Part shown: positions 10,461 to 19,230 of the stretch, piece by piece
Layout: every line of letters starts with the position of its first letter
Position numbering within the stretch: the first letter of the stretch is position 1
Origin: Lachnospiraceae bacterium
Lineage (GTDB): Bacteria; Bacillota; Clostridia; Lachnospirales; Lachnospiraceae
Length of the DNA stretch: 58,756 nucleotides
Direction: 5' to 3'
NCBI GenBank assembly: GCA_024681775.1
Contig: JAILAF010000106.1
Span: forward strand, 1-58,756
The notes under the pieces: generated by a model
What the model saw: only the letters and a program-made list of their open reading frames with translations
The model's database searches: none
Told to the model about the DNA's origin: nothing
Position numbers and translations under genes: made by a program

Positions 10461-11834
10461 ATGAAGAAACTTTTTGAGATCGACATGATAAACGGGCCCC
10501 TGCTTCCCAGGATACTGGCCTTCTATATCCCGCTGATGCTCTCCGCTGAGCTCCAGCTCATGTTCAACGCCGCGGATGTGATCGTGGTGGGGCGTTTTGC
10601 GGGCAGCGAAGCCCTGGCTGCGGTGGGTTCCACCAGTTCCCTCATCAACCTGCTGAGCAAGCTGTTCATCGGCCTGGGGGTGGGCGCCAATGTAATGGTG
10701 GCCCATTACAAGGGGGCAGGAAGGGAGCGGGAGCTCTCGGACATGGTTCATACCTCTGTTGCCGCTGCCCTCATCGGGGGCGTGGCACTGACCCTTATCG
10801 GCATTCTTGCGGCGGCTCCCTGCCTGGTGATGATGGGCTCTCCGGAAGAGATCCTGCCTCTCGCCACCCGGTACATGCGGATCTATTTTGCCGGAACGAT
10901 CTTTAACCTGGTCTACAATTACGGCAGCTCCATCCTGAACGCCCTGGGGGATACCACCAGACCCCTGATCTATCTGACGCTTGCCGGGGTCATCAATGTG
11001 ATCCTGAACCTGATCTTTGTCATCGGATTCCACATGGGAGTGGCCGGGGTGGCTTCTGCCACGGTGATCTCTCAGGGGATCTCCGCAGGATTGGTGTTCC
11101 TGTGCCTGATGCGGCTGGAGGGACCGGCAAAGCTGGAGATAACGCGGATCCGTCTGAAGGGTGCACAGCTGATGCAGCTCCTGCGGATCGGCCTGCCGGC
11201 GGGACTGCAGGGGTGTCTTTTTTCCATCTCCAACGTGATCATCCAGTCCTCCATCAATTCCTTCGGCGGGACCGTAATGGCGGGAAATGCCAGCTCCGCC
11301 AACATCGAGGGATTTATCTATTCGGCCATGTATGCCTACTCACAGACGGCCACCAGCTTTACCTCCCAGAACATGGGAGCCCGGAAGTATCTGCGGATCC
11401 GCAGCATCTGCCTGATCTGCATGGGCGCGGTGATCGTGACGGGGATCGTGCTGGGGGGCGGCTCCTACCTCATCGGCGACAGGCTGCTGGGTCTCTACAG
11501 CACGGATCCGCAGGTCATCGCCTACGGCCTGGTGCGGATGAAGTACATCTGCGTCACCTACGCCCTCTGCGGCATGATGGACACCATGATGGGGCTGATC
11601 CGCGGTATGGGGTATTCTATCGCACCCATGATCGTGTCCCTGACCGGAGCCTGTCTGTTCCGGATCCTCTGGATCCTGACGGTGTTCCGGGAGCTGCGGA
11701 CCACGGCGTCGCTCTATGTGTCCTATCCCATCAGCTGGGCCCTGACCTTCCTGGCGCATCTGGTGTGCTTTGTCCTGTTTTATCGAAAGCTCTTATCGCA
11801 GACTGCCATAGACCTTGCGGAGGAGACGAAGTAA
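10461..11834 (+). CDS. MATE family efflux transporter
   Basis: Cation-coupled multidrug/toxin exporter of the cytoplasmic membrane with about twelve helices. The protein from Met 10461 has 457 residues, normal for the family. It opens with DMINGPLLPRILAFYIPLML and NAADVIVVGRFAG, the typical MATE first helix and loop; the second half repeats the fold (NAS...GFIYSAMYAYSQTATSFTSQNMGA). The start is uncertain: ATG 10455 and ATG 10461 are both in frame and neither has a good ribosome site; the longest frame (10425) starts inside the leuD terminator and is rejected. Substrate unknown. It appears to be a single-gene unit between terminators and the ruvA promoter. Confidence 0.88.
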   Translation: MKKLFEIDMINGPLLPRILAFYIPLMLSAELQLMFNAADVIVVGRFAGSEALAAVGSTSSLINLLSKLFIGLGVGANVMVAHYKGAGRERELSDMVHTSVAAALIGGVALTLIGILAAAPCLVMMGSPEEILPLATRYMRIYFAGTIFNLVYNYGSSILNALGDTTRPLIYLTLAGVINVILNLIFVIGFHMGVAGVASATVISQGISAGLVFLCLMRLEGPAKLEITRIRLKGAQLMQLLRIGLPAGLQGCLFSISNVIIQSSINSFGGTVMAGNASSANIEGFIYSAMYAYSQTATSFTSQNMGARKYLRIRSICLICMGAVIVTGIVLGGGSYLIGDRLLGLYSTDPQVIAYGLVRMKYICVTYALCGMMDTMMGLIRGMGYSIAPMIVSLTGACLFRILWILTVFRELRTTASLYVSYPISWALTFLAHLVCFVLFYRKLLSQTAIDLAEETK

Positions 11835-11877
11835 AAGCGGACCTGAGAAATGGGTGGTACAAAATACCTCCATGCAC

Positions 11878-11907
11878 TTGAAAACATATGTTCGATTGTG
11901 GTAAGAT
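11878..11907 (+). promoter_or_regulatory. ruvAB promoter overlapped by a LexA-box-like palindrome
   Basis: TTGAAA (11878-11883) and TAAGAT (11902-11907) are 18 bases apart. Between them lies AACATATGTT (11883-11892) followed by CG, so 12 of 14 bases agree with the Gram-positive LexA (DinR) box CGAACNNNNGTTCG. LexA would block RNA polymerase here. ruvAB is an SOS operon in many bacteria. Confidence 0.6.
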
Positions 11908-11936
11908 GAACATGTTTGAGTGCAGGAGGTTTTTGT

Positions 11937-12551
11937 ATGTTTGCATTTGTACAGGGTATTCTGGATGGTGTCACCGAGGACGGCTGCATCGTGGATGTGG
12001 GCGGCTTCGGCGTGAATGTGGGGATCTCCGCCAGGACTGCGTCCCGGCTTCCGGGGATCGGTGAGGCGGTGAAGCTTTATACTTATACCGCATTGCGGGA
12101 GGATGCCATCTCTTTATACGGTTTTCTGAACCGGGACGAGCTGGATCTCTTTAAGCGGCTTATCAGCGTCAGCGGCATCGGGCCCAAAGCGGGGCTTTCC
12201 ATCCTTTCGGAGCTGGATCCGGATTCCGTGCGGTTTGCCATTTTGTCCGGGGATGCCAAGGCCATCTCCGCGGCGCCCGGCATCGGGCCGAAGATGGCGC
12301 AGCGTGTGATCCTGGAGTTGAAGGACAAGGTGCGCCTGACGGAGGAGAGTCTCCTGGAGCAGGCAGCATCCGCCGGAGGAGCTCATGCAGATACGGATTC
12401 CATGAGCCCGGAGCGGGCGGATGCCGTGGCGGCACTGGTCGCCCTGGGATATTCCGCCACCGAGAGCCGGAAGGCTGTGGCGAAGATCCCGGATACGGAA
12501 GGGATGGATTCCGGCGCCGTGCTCGGCGCGGCACTCAAATACCTTTTTTAG
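11937..12551 (+). CDS. ruvA: Holliday junction branch migration protein RuvA
   Basis: Tetrameric DNA-binding protein that grips the Holliday junction and loads RuvB. Start ATG 11937 has AGGAGG at 11924-11929; an upstream in-frame ATG (11916) precedes that ribosome site. Length 204 residues is standard. Domain I (OB fold) starts MFAFVQGILDGVTEDGCIVDVGGFGVNV; two helix-hairpin-helix motifs follow (ISVSGIGPKAGLSILSEL and AAPGIGPKMAQRVILELKDK); the C-terminal domain III that touches RuvB has VAALVALGYSATESRKAV. ruvB follows after 9 bases. Confidence 0.96.
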   Translation: MFAFVQGILDGVTEDGCIVDVGGFGVNVGISARTASRLPGIGEAVKLYTYTALREDAISLYGFLNRDELDLFKRLISVSGIGPKAGLSILSELDPDSVRFAILSGDAKAISAAPGIGPKMAQRVILELKDKVRLTEESLLEQAASAGGAHADTDSMSPERADAVAALVALGYSATESRKAVAKIPDTEGMDSGAVLGAALKYLF

Positions 12552-12560
12552 GAGTAGGAC

Positions 12561-13550
12561 ATGGCGCGCAGCATCGAAACCAGCAGAACCAAAGAAGATC
12601 TTCCCATCGAAGGCTCCCTCCGGCCGAAGAAGCTTTCGGATTACATCGGACAGGAGCCCATCAAGGAAGGATTGGAGATCGGCATCCGTGCGGCACTTTC
12701 CAGGGGAGAGGCCCTGGATCATGTGCTTTTGTACGGCCCTCCCGGCCTGGGGAAGACGACACTTGCCAATATCATAGCCAATGAGATGGGGACCCATATC
12801 AAGGTCACCAGCGGCCCCGCCATAGAGAAGCCGGCGGAAATGGCTGCGATCCTCAACAGTCTCCAGGAAGGAGACCTCCTCTTTGTGGACGAGATCCATC
12901 GTCTGAACCGCCAGGTGGAGGAGGTGCTGTACCCTGCCATGGAGGACTATTGCATCGATGTGATCATCGGGAAGGATTCCTCCTCCTCCTCACGTTCCGT
13001 GAGGCTTCCCCTGCCGCATTTTACCCTGGTGGGAGCCACCACCAGAGCAGGCCTCCTGACGGCTCCTCTGCGGGACAGGTTCGGCCTCATCTACCATCTG
13101 GAGTTCTACACGGTGCAGGAGCTGACCCATATCATTCTGCATTCCGCTCAGAAGATGAACATCGAGGTGGAGCGGGAGGGTGCGGAAGAGATGGCCCGCA
13201 GGAGCCGCGGTACCCCGAGACTTTCCAACCGGATCCTGAAGCGGGTACGGGACTATGCCCAGGTCCGCTACGACGGGGTCATCACCTTGCCCATCGCCAT
13301 CGAAGCGCTGGATCTCATGGATGTGGACCGTCTGGGACTGGACCACATCGACCGGCTGATCCTGGAGACCATCCTCATCAAGTTTGAGGGCGGCCCCGTG
13401 GGTCTGGATACCCTGTCCGCGGCCATCGGTGAGGATGCCGGCACCATCGAGGATGTCTACGAGCCCTACCTCATCAAGAACGGACTGCTGATGCGGACAC
13501 CCAAGGGGAGAGTCGCCACCGACACTGCCCGCACCCACTTAAGACTTTGA
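12561..13550 (+). CDS. ruvB: Holliday junction branch migration ATPase RuvB
   Basis: Hexameric AAA+ motor that pumps DNA through the RuvA-bound Holliday junction. AGGAG stands before ATG 12561. It has 329 residues: Walker A GPPGLGKT (59-66), Walker B DEIH (110-113), sensor 1 region [20 protein letters not shown] with the arginine finger, and a C-terminal winged helix ending FIxRTPKGR-like ([12 protein letters not shown]). It shares the ruvA transcript. The third partner, RuvC, is not found in Firmicutes; the resolvase RecU is encoded at 40.7 kb. Confidence 0.97.
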   Translation: MARSIETSRTKEDLPIEGSLRPKKLSDYIGQEPIKEGLEIGIRAALSRGEALDHVLLYGPPGLGKTTLANIIANEMGTHIKVTSGPAIEKPAEMAAILNSLQEGDLLFVDEIHRLNRQVEEVLYPAMEDYCIDVIIGKDSSSSSRSVRLPLPHFTLVGATTRAGLLTAPLRDRFGLIYHLEFYTVQELTHIILHSAQKMNIEVEREGAEEMARRSRGTPRLSNRILKRVRDYAQVRYDGVITLPIAIEALDLMDVDRLGLDHIDRLILETILIKFEGGPVGLDTLSAAIGEDAGTIEDVYEPYLIKNGLLMRTPKGRVATDTARTHLRL

Positions 13551-13557
13551 GTTTCCC

Positions 13558-13586
13558 TTGCAGTATGCTCCGGAGTGATTTATAAT
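13558..13586 (+). promoter_or_regulatory. zapA promoter
   Basis: TTGCAG (13558-13563), 17-base spacer, TATAAT (13581-13586, perfect). Start of transcription would be near 13593, leaving a leader of about 64 bases. Confidence 0.75.
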
Positions 13587-13656
13587 TTTTTCATGTCAGG
13601 CACGGTGCATTTTGACCGCACCGCTCAATCAGATTCAGTTACGGACGAGGTGGGAT

Positions 13657-14058
13657 ATGTCACAAAAGACAGATACACAGGTCGTGATCGGTGGACGGGT
13701 TCTGACCCTTTCCGGTTATGAGACCCCCGAATATCAACAGAGGATTGCTACCTACATCAATGACATGATCGAGGAGTACAGCAAGCTCGAGGCATATCGC
13801 ATCCAGCCGGAAGACATCAAGGCAGTCCTGCTGGAGGTCAATATCGCCGATGATTACTTCAAGGCGAAGAAGCAGATCGATCTGCTGAACGCAGAGCTGG
13901 AAGAGCGGGACAAAGTGATCTATGACCTCAAGCATGACAGAGTGGCTGACCAGATGAAGCTGGACACCCTTACCAAGCAGGTGGCGGAGCTTCAGAACTC
14001 CCTGGCAGAGAGTGCCAAGAAAATCGTGCAGCTTGAGACGCAGCTGAAGGGTAAATAA
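13657..14058 (+). CDS. zapA: Cell division protein ZapA
   Basis: Small cytoplasmic protein that cross-links FtsZ filaments at the division ring. Start ATG 13657 follows GAGGTGGG; the frame open back to 13612 has no ribosome site. The 133 residues begin with the ZapA core (VVIGGRVLTLSGYETPEYQQRIATYIN), continue with a helix, and end in a long coiled coil (about 60-130: heptads such as KKQIDLLNAELEERDKVIYDL). This tail is longer than in the 85-residue B. subtilis protein but usual in clostridia. It has its own promoter and terminator. Confidence 0.87.
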   Translation: MSQKTDTQVVIGGRVLTLSGYETPEYQQRIATYINDMIEEYSKLEAYRIQPEDIKAVLLEVNIADDYFKAKKQIDLLNAELEERDKVIYDLKHDRVADQMKLDTLTKQVAELQNSLAESAKKIVQLETQLKGK

Positions 14059-14061
14059 GAA

Positions 14062-14089
14062 AGGGCTGTCCTGGCGGACAGCTCTTTTT
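14062..14089 (+). terminator. Rho-independent terminator after zapA
   Basis: Ten-pair stem AGGGCTGTCC (14062-14071) with GGACAGCTCT (14076-14085), loop TGGC, then T-tract to 14089. Confidence 0.87.
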
Positions 14090-14097
14090 CGGTAAAT

Positions 14098-16338
14098 ATG
14101 AAGAAAAAAGCAGGAGAACTCCTGGCTCCCGCCGGATCCCGGGAAGCCTTTTACGCCGCCGTGAAAGCGGGAGCGGATGCGGTTTACCTGGCCGGTAAGA
14201 GCTTTGGGGCAAGAGCATATGCGGACAATTTTTCGGAAGAAGAGCTTTCGGAGTGTATTCGCTATGCCCATCTTTACGGAGTTCGGGTCTATCTGACGGT
14301 AAACACCCTGGTAAAGGAAGAGGAACTGGCGCAGCTCCCCGGCTTTATGGCGCCGCTGTATGCGGCGGGACTGGACGGCGTGATCGTTCAGGATCTGGGT
14401 GTCTTAAGAGTGCTTCGGGAGACCTTCCCCGGTCTGGAACTTCACGCCAGTACCCAGATGTCCGTGACCGCTGCGGAAGGCGCTTTGTTTTTGAAGGATC
14501 AGGGCGTATGCCGTGTAGTGCCTGCCAGAGAGCTTTCTCTGGAGGAAGTGCGGACCCTGAAACAGGAGAGCGGCCTGGAGGTGGAATGCTTTATTCATGG
14601 GGCGCTCTGTTATTGCTATTCCGGGAAATGTCTCTTCAGCAGCATGCTGGGGGGCAGAAGCGGCAACAGAGGACGCTGTGCCCAGCCCTGCAGACTTCCC
14701 TATGACGGGGAGTATCCTTTGAGCCTGAAGGACCTGTCTGCTTACGACATCACCGAAGAATTGACGGATGCGGAGATCGATTCCTTTAAGATCGAGGGGC
14801 GGATGAAGTCCTCGGAGTATGTGGCGGCTGTCACCAATGCCTACCGGAAGAAGCTGGATGGTGTGAAAAACGCTGAGCGGGATGCACGAGATCTGCTGGG
14901 CCTCTATGTCCGTGGAGAGACCTCGGAAGGATACTATCATCGCAGGAACGGCCGGGAAATGGTGAGCCTGGATGGACCGGGCTACAACGGCCAGGAGGAG
15001 AGGGTGCTGGAGTCCGTGCGGGACAGCTTCCTGCGGCCGGAGCATACGACCTACGCCCCTGCTTATCCGCTTTCCATGGAGCTGTATCTGGCGCCGGGCA
15101 GTGTCGCTGTTCTAAACCTAAGCTGCGGGGATCTGTACGCTTCGGTGAACGGTGATACGGTGCAGGCTGCGCAGAAGAAGCCCCTTTCCGAAGAGGAGAT
15201 CAAAAAGCAGCTGTTAAAGCTTGGAGGAAGTGTTTTTTCCTGTAAAGCGGAAGAAATATCCGTTTACGCGGAAGGGGACGTGTTTCTGCCCGTGGCAGCC
15301 CTAAATGCCCTGCGCAGAAAGGGCATTGCCGCCATGGAGGAGCAGATCCTGGAGTCTAAAGGACTGGCGGAGCTGCACCGGAGAACGGCACCTGCGATCC
15401 CGGAAAATGAACTGCCTCCCGTGAACTGTGCATTTGGTACTTGGGAGACTGAAGGAAATGCGGATGGCCGGGATCGTACCGGTACCTGTTATGAGATCCT
15501 GCTACGGACGAAGGAGCAGGCGCTGACCTTTTTTGATTTTGCATTTGACGAGCCCTGCAGGGTGCTTCTGGAGGAAAGCCTGCTGGGTTCTTCCGATGAA
15601 GATGCGGTCCTTGCGTCCCTGCTTGACTGGAGAGCAGGGCACCCGGAGCGTTCCGTCTTTGTCATGCTGAATCAGGTACGGCGAAAGGATGGAGTGAAGC
15701 TCTTTGAACGCATGGCAGCCATGTGCGCGGGCAAGGGCTTTGACGGCGCTTATGCACGCTGCACGGAGGATCTGCAGCTTCTGGAGGCGGTGAAAGCTTC
15801 CGGATTATTGCCTGCTTCCTTCCTCACAGGCACGGATCATGGTCTCTATGTCTGGAACCGGGAGGCTGCCGGCGTATTGTCGGAACATGCGGATCTCATG
15901 ACCCTGCCTTTGGAACTTTCCGCCAGGGAGCAGGAGAGACTTCTCTTTGATCTCTTTGAGGACGGCGCGAAGCCCCGGGGGATTTCCAGAGTTGTCTACG
16001 GCAGAGCCGTGTTGATGGTAAGCGCAGGGTGCGTAACGAAGACGAGAAAGGGGTGTCTTAACGGCAGTAAGCCTTCTTTTGACAGCCTGACGGACCGCTA
16101 CGGGAAGACTTTCCCCGTGCTTACTGACTGTGTCCATTGTCAGAACCTGATCTTCAATTCTCTTCCCACGGATCTGCACAAGCATCTGGAGAAATGGGAG
16201 GGGAAATGCAATCTCCGCCTGGAATTTTCCGCGGAAGGGCCGGAAGAGACCTGCGAAGTACTGGAACTGTATTTGAAAGGTGCCGGAAATCTGTCCTTCC
16301 CTGTAACGGGAGGATATGAGAGCCGCCCGGTTGAGTAA
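14098..16338 (+). CDS. Peptidase U32 family protein (RlhA/YhbU-like, long form)
   Basis: Member of the U32 family, iron-sulfur proteins now linked to hydroxylation of RNA (RlhA, TrhP) rather than proven proteolysis. The N terminus KAGELLAPAGSREAFYAAVKAGADAVYL is the barrel start. The family signature is at 163-178 with cysteines C171 and C178 (also C164 and C173), and C194 and C198 follow in GRCAQPC; the conserved set is suited to a cluster. At 746 residues it carries the long C-terminal extension (DUF3656-like middle part, then another Cys-containing region near 640-700) seen in RlhA, which modifies 23S rRNA C2501 in E. coli. Exact target here is inference. Start has no strong ribosome site; it lies right after the zapA terminator and 3 bases before the fusion gene. 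Confidence 0.85.
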   Translation: MKKKAGELLAPAGSREAFYAAVKAGADAVYLAGKSFGARAYADNFSEEELSECIRYAHLYGVRVYLTVNTLVKEEELAQLPGFMAPLYAAGLDGVIVQDLGVLRVLRETFPGLELHASTQMSVTAAEGALFLKDQGVCRVVPARELSLEEVRTLKQESGLEVECFIHGALCYCYSGKCLFSSMLGGRSGNRGRCAQPCRLPYDGEYPLSLKDLSAYDITEELTDAEIDSFKIEGRMKSSEYVAAVTNAYRKKLDGVKNAERDARDLLGLYVRGETSEGYYHRRNGREMVSLDGPGYNGQEERVLESVRDSFLRPEHTTYAPAYPLSMELYLAPGSVAVLNLSCGDLYASVNGDTVQAAQKKPLSEEEIKKQLLKLGGSVFSCKAEEISVYAEGDVFLPVAALNALRRKGIAAMEEQILESKGLAELHRRTAPAIPENELPPVNCAFGTWETEGNADGRDRTGTCYEILLRTKEQALTFFDFAFDEPCRVLLEESLLGSSDEDAVLASLLDWRAGHPERSVFVMLNQVRRKDGVKLFERMAAMCAGKGFDGAYARCTEDLQLLEAVKASGLLPASFLTGTDHGLYVWNREAAGVLSEHADLMTLPLELSAREQERLLFDLFEDGAKPRGISRVVYGRAVLMVSAGCVTKTRKGCLNGSKPSFDSLTDRYGKTFPVLTDCVHCQNLIFNSLPTDLHKHLEKWEGKCNLRLEFSAEGPEETCEVLELYLKGAGNLSFPVTGGYESRPVE

Positions 16339-16341
16339 TGT

Positions 16342-19170
16342 ATGATCACTTTACAGCAGTATGTAATTGAATTGTCCAAGTACGTGATCCTCGGCTTTGG
16401 GGCCGCGTTTGCGTTCACGGATCTGCTTTATTTCTTCCTGCCCGGCAAGTCCCGCCGCGACGGGCTCTTTAGCGTGCAGCATTTACTGACCCTGGGCTTT
16501 TTGTTTTTGTGCTTCCTGGATCTGACCTTTGTGACGGGGGAAGCCAAATACCTGTATCTTTTCGGGTTTGTGGCGGTCTTTCTCTTCCTGATGATCTTCT
16601 TAAACACCATGATCTATGACGGGATCAACCGTTTCCTTCTGAACAATATGTGCATGCTCCTGGGGATCGGCTTTACGGTGATCTCCCGGCTTTCTTTTAC
16701 AAAGGCCTTCCGGCTGTATCTCATCAGCATGGTGTCCTTCGCCGTCTGTCTGGGGATCCCCTATCTCCTGAACCGGGTCCGGATTTGGAAAAAGCTGACC
16801 TATGTCTATGCCTTTACCGGCATCGGCATGCTGGGGATCGTGCTCCTTATCGGGGAGATGACCAACGGCTCCAAGCTGTCCTTTACCATTGCGGGTGCCA
16901 CCTTCCAGCCTTCGGAATTCGTGAAGATCCTCTTTTTGTTTTTCCTGGCGGCAGCCTTAAGTGCGGAGCATGACTTCTGGACCGTGGCCATCAGTGCGCT
17001 GATCTCCGGATCCTATGTGCTGATCCTGGTCTTTTCCAGGGACCTGGGCAGCGGATTGATCTTTTATGTGGCCTATGTGCTGATCGTGGTTTTTATGACG
17101 GGGCAGTACCTGTATCTGGTCCCCGGCATCGCGGGCCTTGCAGGTGCTTCCTATGCTGCCTATCGCATTTTCCCCCATGTGCGCACCAGAGTTCTGGCTT
17201 TTTTGGATCCCTGGACCAATATCGACAACAAGGGCTATCAGATCACCCAGTCCCTTTTTTCCATCTCTTCCGGCAGCTGGTTCGGCATGGGGCTGCTCCA
17301 GGGAAATCCGGGGGACATTCCCTATGTGGAGCAGGACATGATCTTTTCCGCCGTATGCGAGGAGTTCGGCCTGATCTTCGGCATCTGCCTGCTGCTGATC
17401 TGTATCTGCTGCTTCCTTGAAATGATGCGCTGCGCCGGGATCTGCAAGGATTCCTTTTACCGCTGCCTGATCTACGGCGGCGGTGTAATGTATCTCTTCC
17501 AGATCTTTCTTACCGTGGGAGGCGGGATCAAGTTTATCCCCTTAACCGGAGTTACGCTGCCCTTTATCAGCTACGGCGGAAGCTCTGTCATGACCACCAT
17601 GATCCTCTTTTCCGTGGTGCAGGGGAGCTATCTGAAGATCCTGCGTCATGAGACGGCCCAGGCAGATGTTGCGGAAGAGCCGCTGCCTGACGGAGAGGGT
17701 GTTCCTGCGCAGGAAGTGGGGGAAGCAGCCCGGAAAAAGACGGAGCGCGGGGCAAAACGGAAGGTTGTTTTGCATAACCTTCCGATCTATCTGACAAGCG
17801 TGTCGTTTATCGCGATCTTTGGCGCGATGTTCCTTTATCTGTGGGATTTTGTCCGGGAAAACGAGACGGTGCTCATCAACAATTCCTACAACTCCAGGCA
17901 GGAGACCCTGCTTTCCCGGAATTACAGAGGCACCATCCTGGCGAGCGACGGCAGCGTCCTTGCGGAATCCACCGTGGATGAGGAGCAGAAGGAGCACAGG
18001 ACCTACCCTTACGGGAAGCTGTTTGCCCATGTGGTTGGCTTTTCCACCTACGGGCGGATGGGCATCGAGGATATCGCCAATTACTGGCTCATCAATACCC
18101 ATATCAGTCTGGACAAAAAGGTGGCCAACGATGTGGCGGAGGTGAAAAATCCCGGAGATACGGTTACCACTTCCCTGAACATTCCCATTCAGCAGGCGGC
18201 GGATGACTACCTGCGGATGTACAACGGCGCCGTGATCGTATCGGAGGTGAAGACGGGACGGATCCTGGCCATGTTGTCCCATCCCGATTTCGACCCGGAA
18301 ACGGTGGCGGATGTATGGGAGACCCTGGATGCAAGCGAGAACGCGGAGCTCTTGAACCGTGTGACCCAGGGACTCTATCCCCCCGGTTCTACCTTTAAGA
18401 TCTTTACCTCTCTGGCGTATTACCGGCAGTTCCCGGATGGGTGGAAAAAGTATGCCTACAATTGCGGTGGCTCCTACAGCAGGGGCGGTGAGAGCATTCA
18501 CTGCTATCACGGCACCAGCCACGGCAGCGTGAATTTCAAGACCTCCTTTGCCAAGTCCTGCAATTCCTCCTTTGCCAACATCGGCATGAGCCTGGACTGG
18601 GAGGATTTCGGAACCCAGCTTTCGGGGCTGCTTTTTGATGAGACGCTTCCCATCGATTTCCTCCAGGCAGCATCCCGGACGGAAGCGGGTGCGGATCTGT
18701 CCGATTATGACAAAATGCAGACTTCCATCGGACAGGGTACCACCCTCATCACGCCCATGCATCTGCATCTCATCACCTGTGCCATTGCAAATCAGGGCGT
18801 GCTGGTGAGGCCCAGAGTGCTGGATAAGGTGGAAAGTGTGGAGGGGAGAGCGGTTAAGACCTTCCAGAGTCAGACTTACGGAAGGATCCTTTCCGAGGAG
18901 GAATCCGCCTTCCTGACGGAGATGATGACGGCTGTGGTGGAAGAAGGCACGGCGAAAAAGCTTCAGAGTGATCTGTACACCGCGGCAGGGAAAACGGGAT
19001 CTGCGGAGTATGGTAATGTGAAGGGAGAGTCCCACGCCTGGTTCACGGGCTTTGCACCGGCGGAGGATCCGCAGATCGCGGTGACGGTGATCATCGAGGG
19101 CGCCGGCTCAGGCGGCGACTATGCGGTGCCGCTGGCCAGGAGGATCTTTGACCTGTATCTGGGAGAATGA
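16342..19170 (+). CDS. SEDS glycosyltransferase (FtsW/RodA) fused to class B penicillin-binding protein
   Basis: One 942-residue chain joins both activities of a peptidoglycan synthase. Residues 1 to about 430 are a polytopic SEDS protein: hydrophobic segments throughout, QPSEFVKI, FSRDLGSGLIF, and SGSWFGMGLLQG. D332 in EQDMIFSAVCEEFG matches the catalytic Asp of RodA, and TLPFISYGGSS ends the domain. After a charged cytoplasmic linker (about 440-475) comes a new membrane anchor (about 478-500), then a transpeptidase with YRGTILASDGSVLAES, S683-x-x-K686 (GSTFK), S739-C740-N741 and K884-T885-G886. All catalytic motifs are intact, so both halves are probably active. SEDS and class B PBPs normally are separate proteins working as a pair. 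It follows the U32 gene by 3 bases and ends at a terminator. Confidence 0.92.
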   Translation: MITLQQYVIELSKYVILGFGAAFAFTDLLYFFLPGKSRRDGLFSVQHLLTLGFLFLCFLDLTFVTGEAKYLYLFGFVAVFLFLMIFLNTMIYDGINRFLLNNMCMLLGIGFTVISRLSFTKAFRLYLISMVSFAVCLGIPYLLNRVRIWKKLTYVYAFTGIGMLGIVLLIGEMTNGSKLSFTIAGATFQPSEFVKILFLFFLAAALSAEHDFWTVAISALISGSYVLILVFSRDLGSGLIFYVAYVLIVVFMTGQYLYLVPGIAGLAGASYAAYRIFPHVRTRVLAFLDPWTNIDNKGYQITQSLFSISSGSWFGMGLLQGNPGDIPYVEQDMIFSAVCEEFGLIFGICLLLICICCFLEMMRCAGICKDSFYRCLIYGGGVMYLFQIFLTVGGGIKFIPLTGVTLPFISYGGSSVMTTMILFSVVQGSYLKILRHETAQADVAEEPLPDGEGVPAQEVGEAARKKTERGAKRKVVLHNLPIYLTSVSFIAIFGAMFLYLWDFVRENETVLINNSYNSRQETLLSRNYRGTILASDGSVLAESTVDEEQKEHRTYPYGKLFAHVVGFSTYGRMGIEDIANYWLINTHISLDKKVANDVAEVKNPGDTVTTSLNIPIQQAADDYLRMYNGAVIVSEVKTGRILAMLSHPDFDPETVADVWETLDASENAELLNRVTQGLYPPGSTFKIFTSLAYYRQFPDGWKKYAYNCGGSYSRGGESIHCYHGTSHGSVNFKTSFAKSCNSSFANIGMSLDWEDFGTQLSGLLFDETLPIDFLQAASRTEAGADLSDYDKMQTSIGQGTTLITPMHLHLITCAIANQGVLVRPRVLDKVESVEGRAVKTFQSQTYGRILSEEESAFLTEMMTAVVEEGTAKKLQSDLYTAAGKTGSAEYGNVKGESHAWFTGFAPAEDPQIAVTVIIEGAGSGGDYAVPLARRIFDLYLGE

Positions 19171-19203
19171 AGCGGAGCTTTTGATTTGCATTTAGGCAAA
19201 TCA

Positions 19204-19230
19204 AAAAGCCGGCCCTCAGGCCAGCTTTTC
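19204..19230. terminator. Terminator shared by convergent genes
   Basis: AAAAGC-C-GGCC (19204-19214), loop CTCA, GGCC-A-GCTTTT (19219-19229). A upstream and T downstream make it usable in both directions; it spans the stop codon of the minus-strand HD-GYP gene. Another hairpin (TTTTGATTTGC/GCAAATCAAAA, 19179-19206) precedes it. Confidence 0.65.

Noticed and set aside
13612..13656. Longer ZapA start at 13612
   Set aside because: No ribosome site; GAGGTGGG fits ATG 13657, where the conserved ZapA sequence begins.
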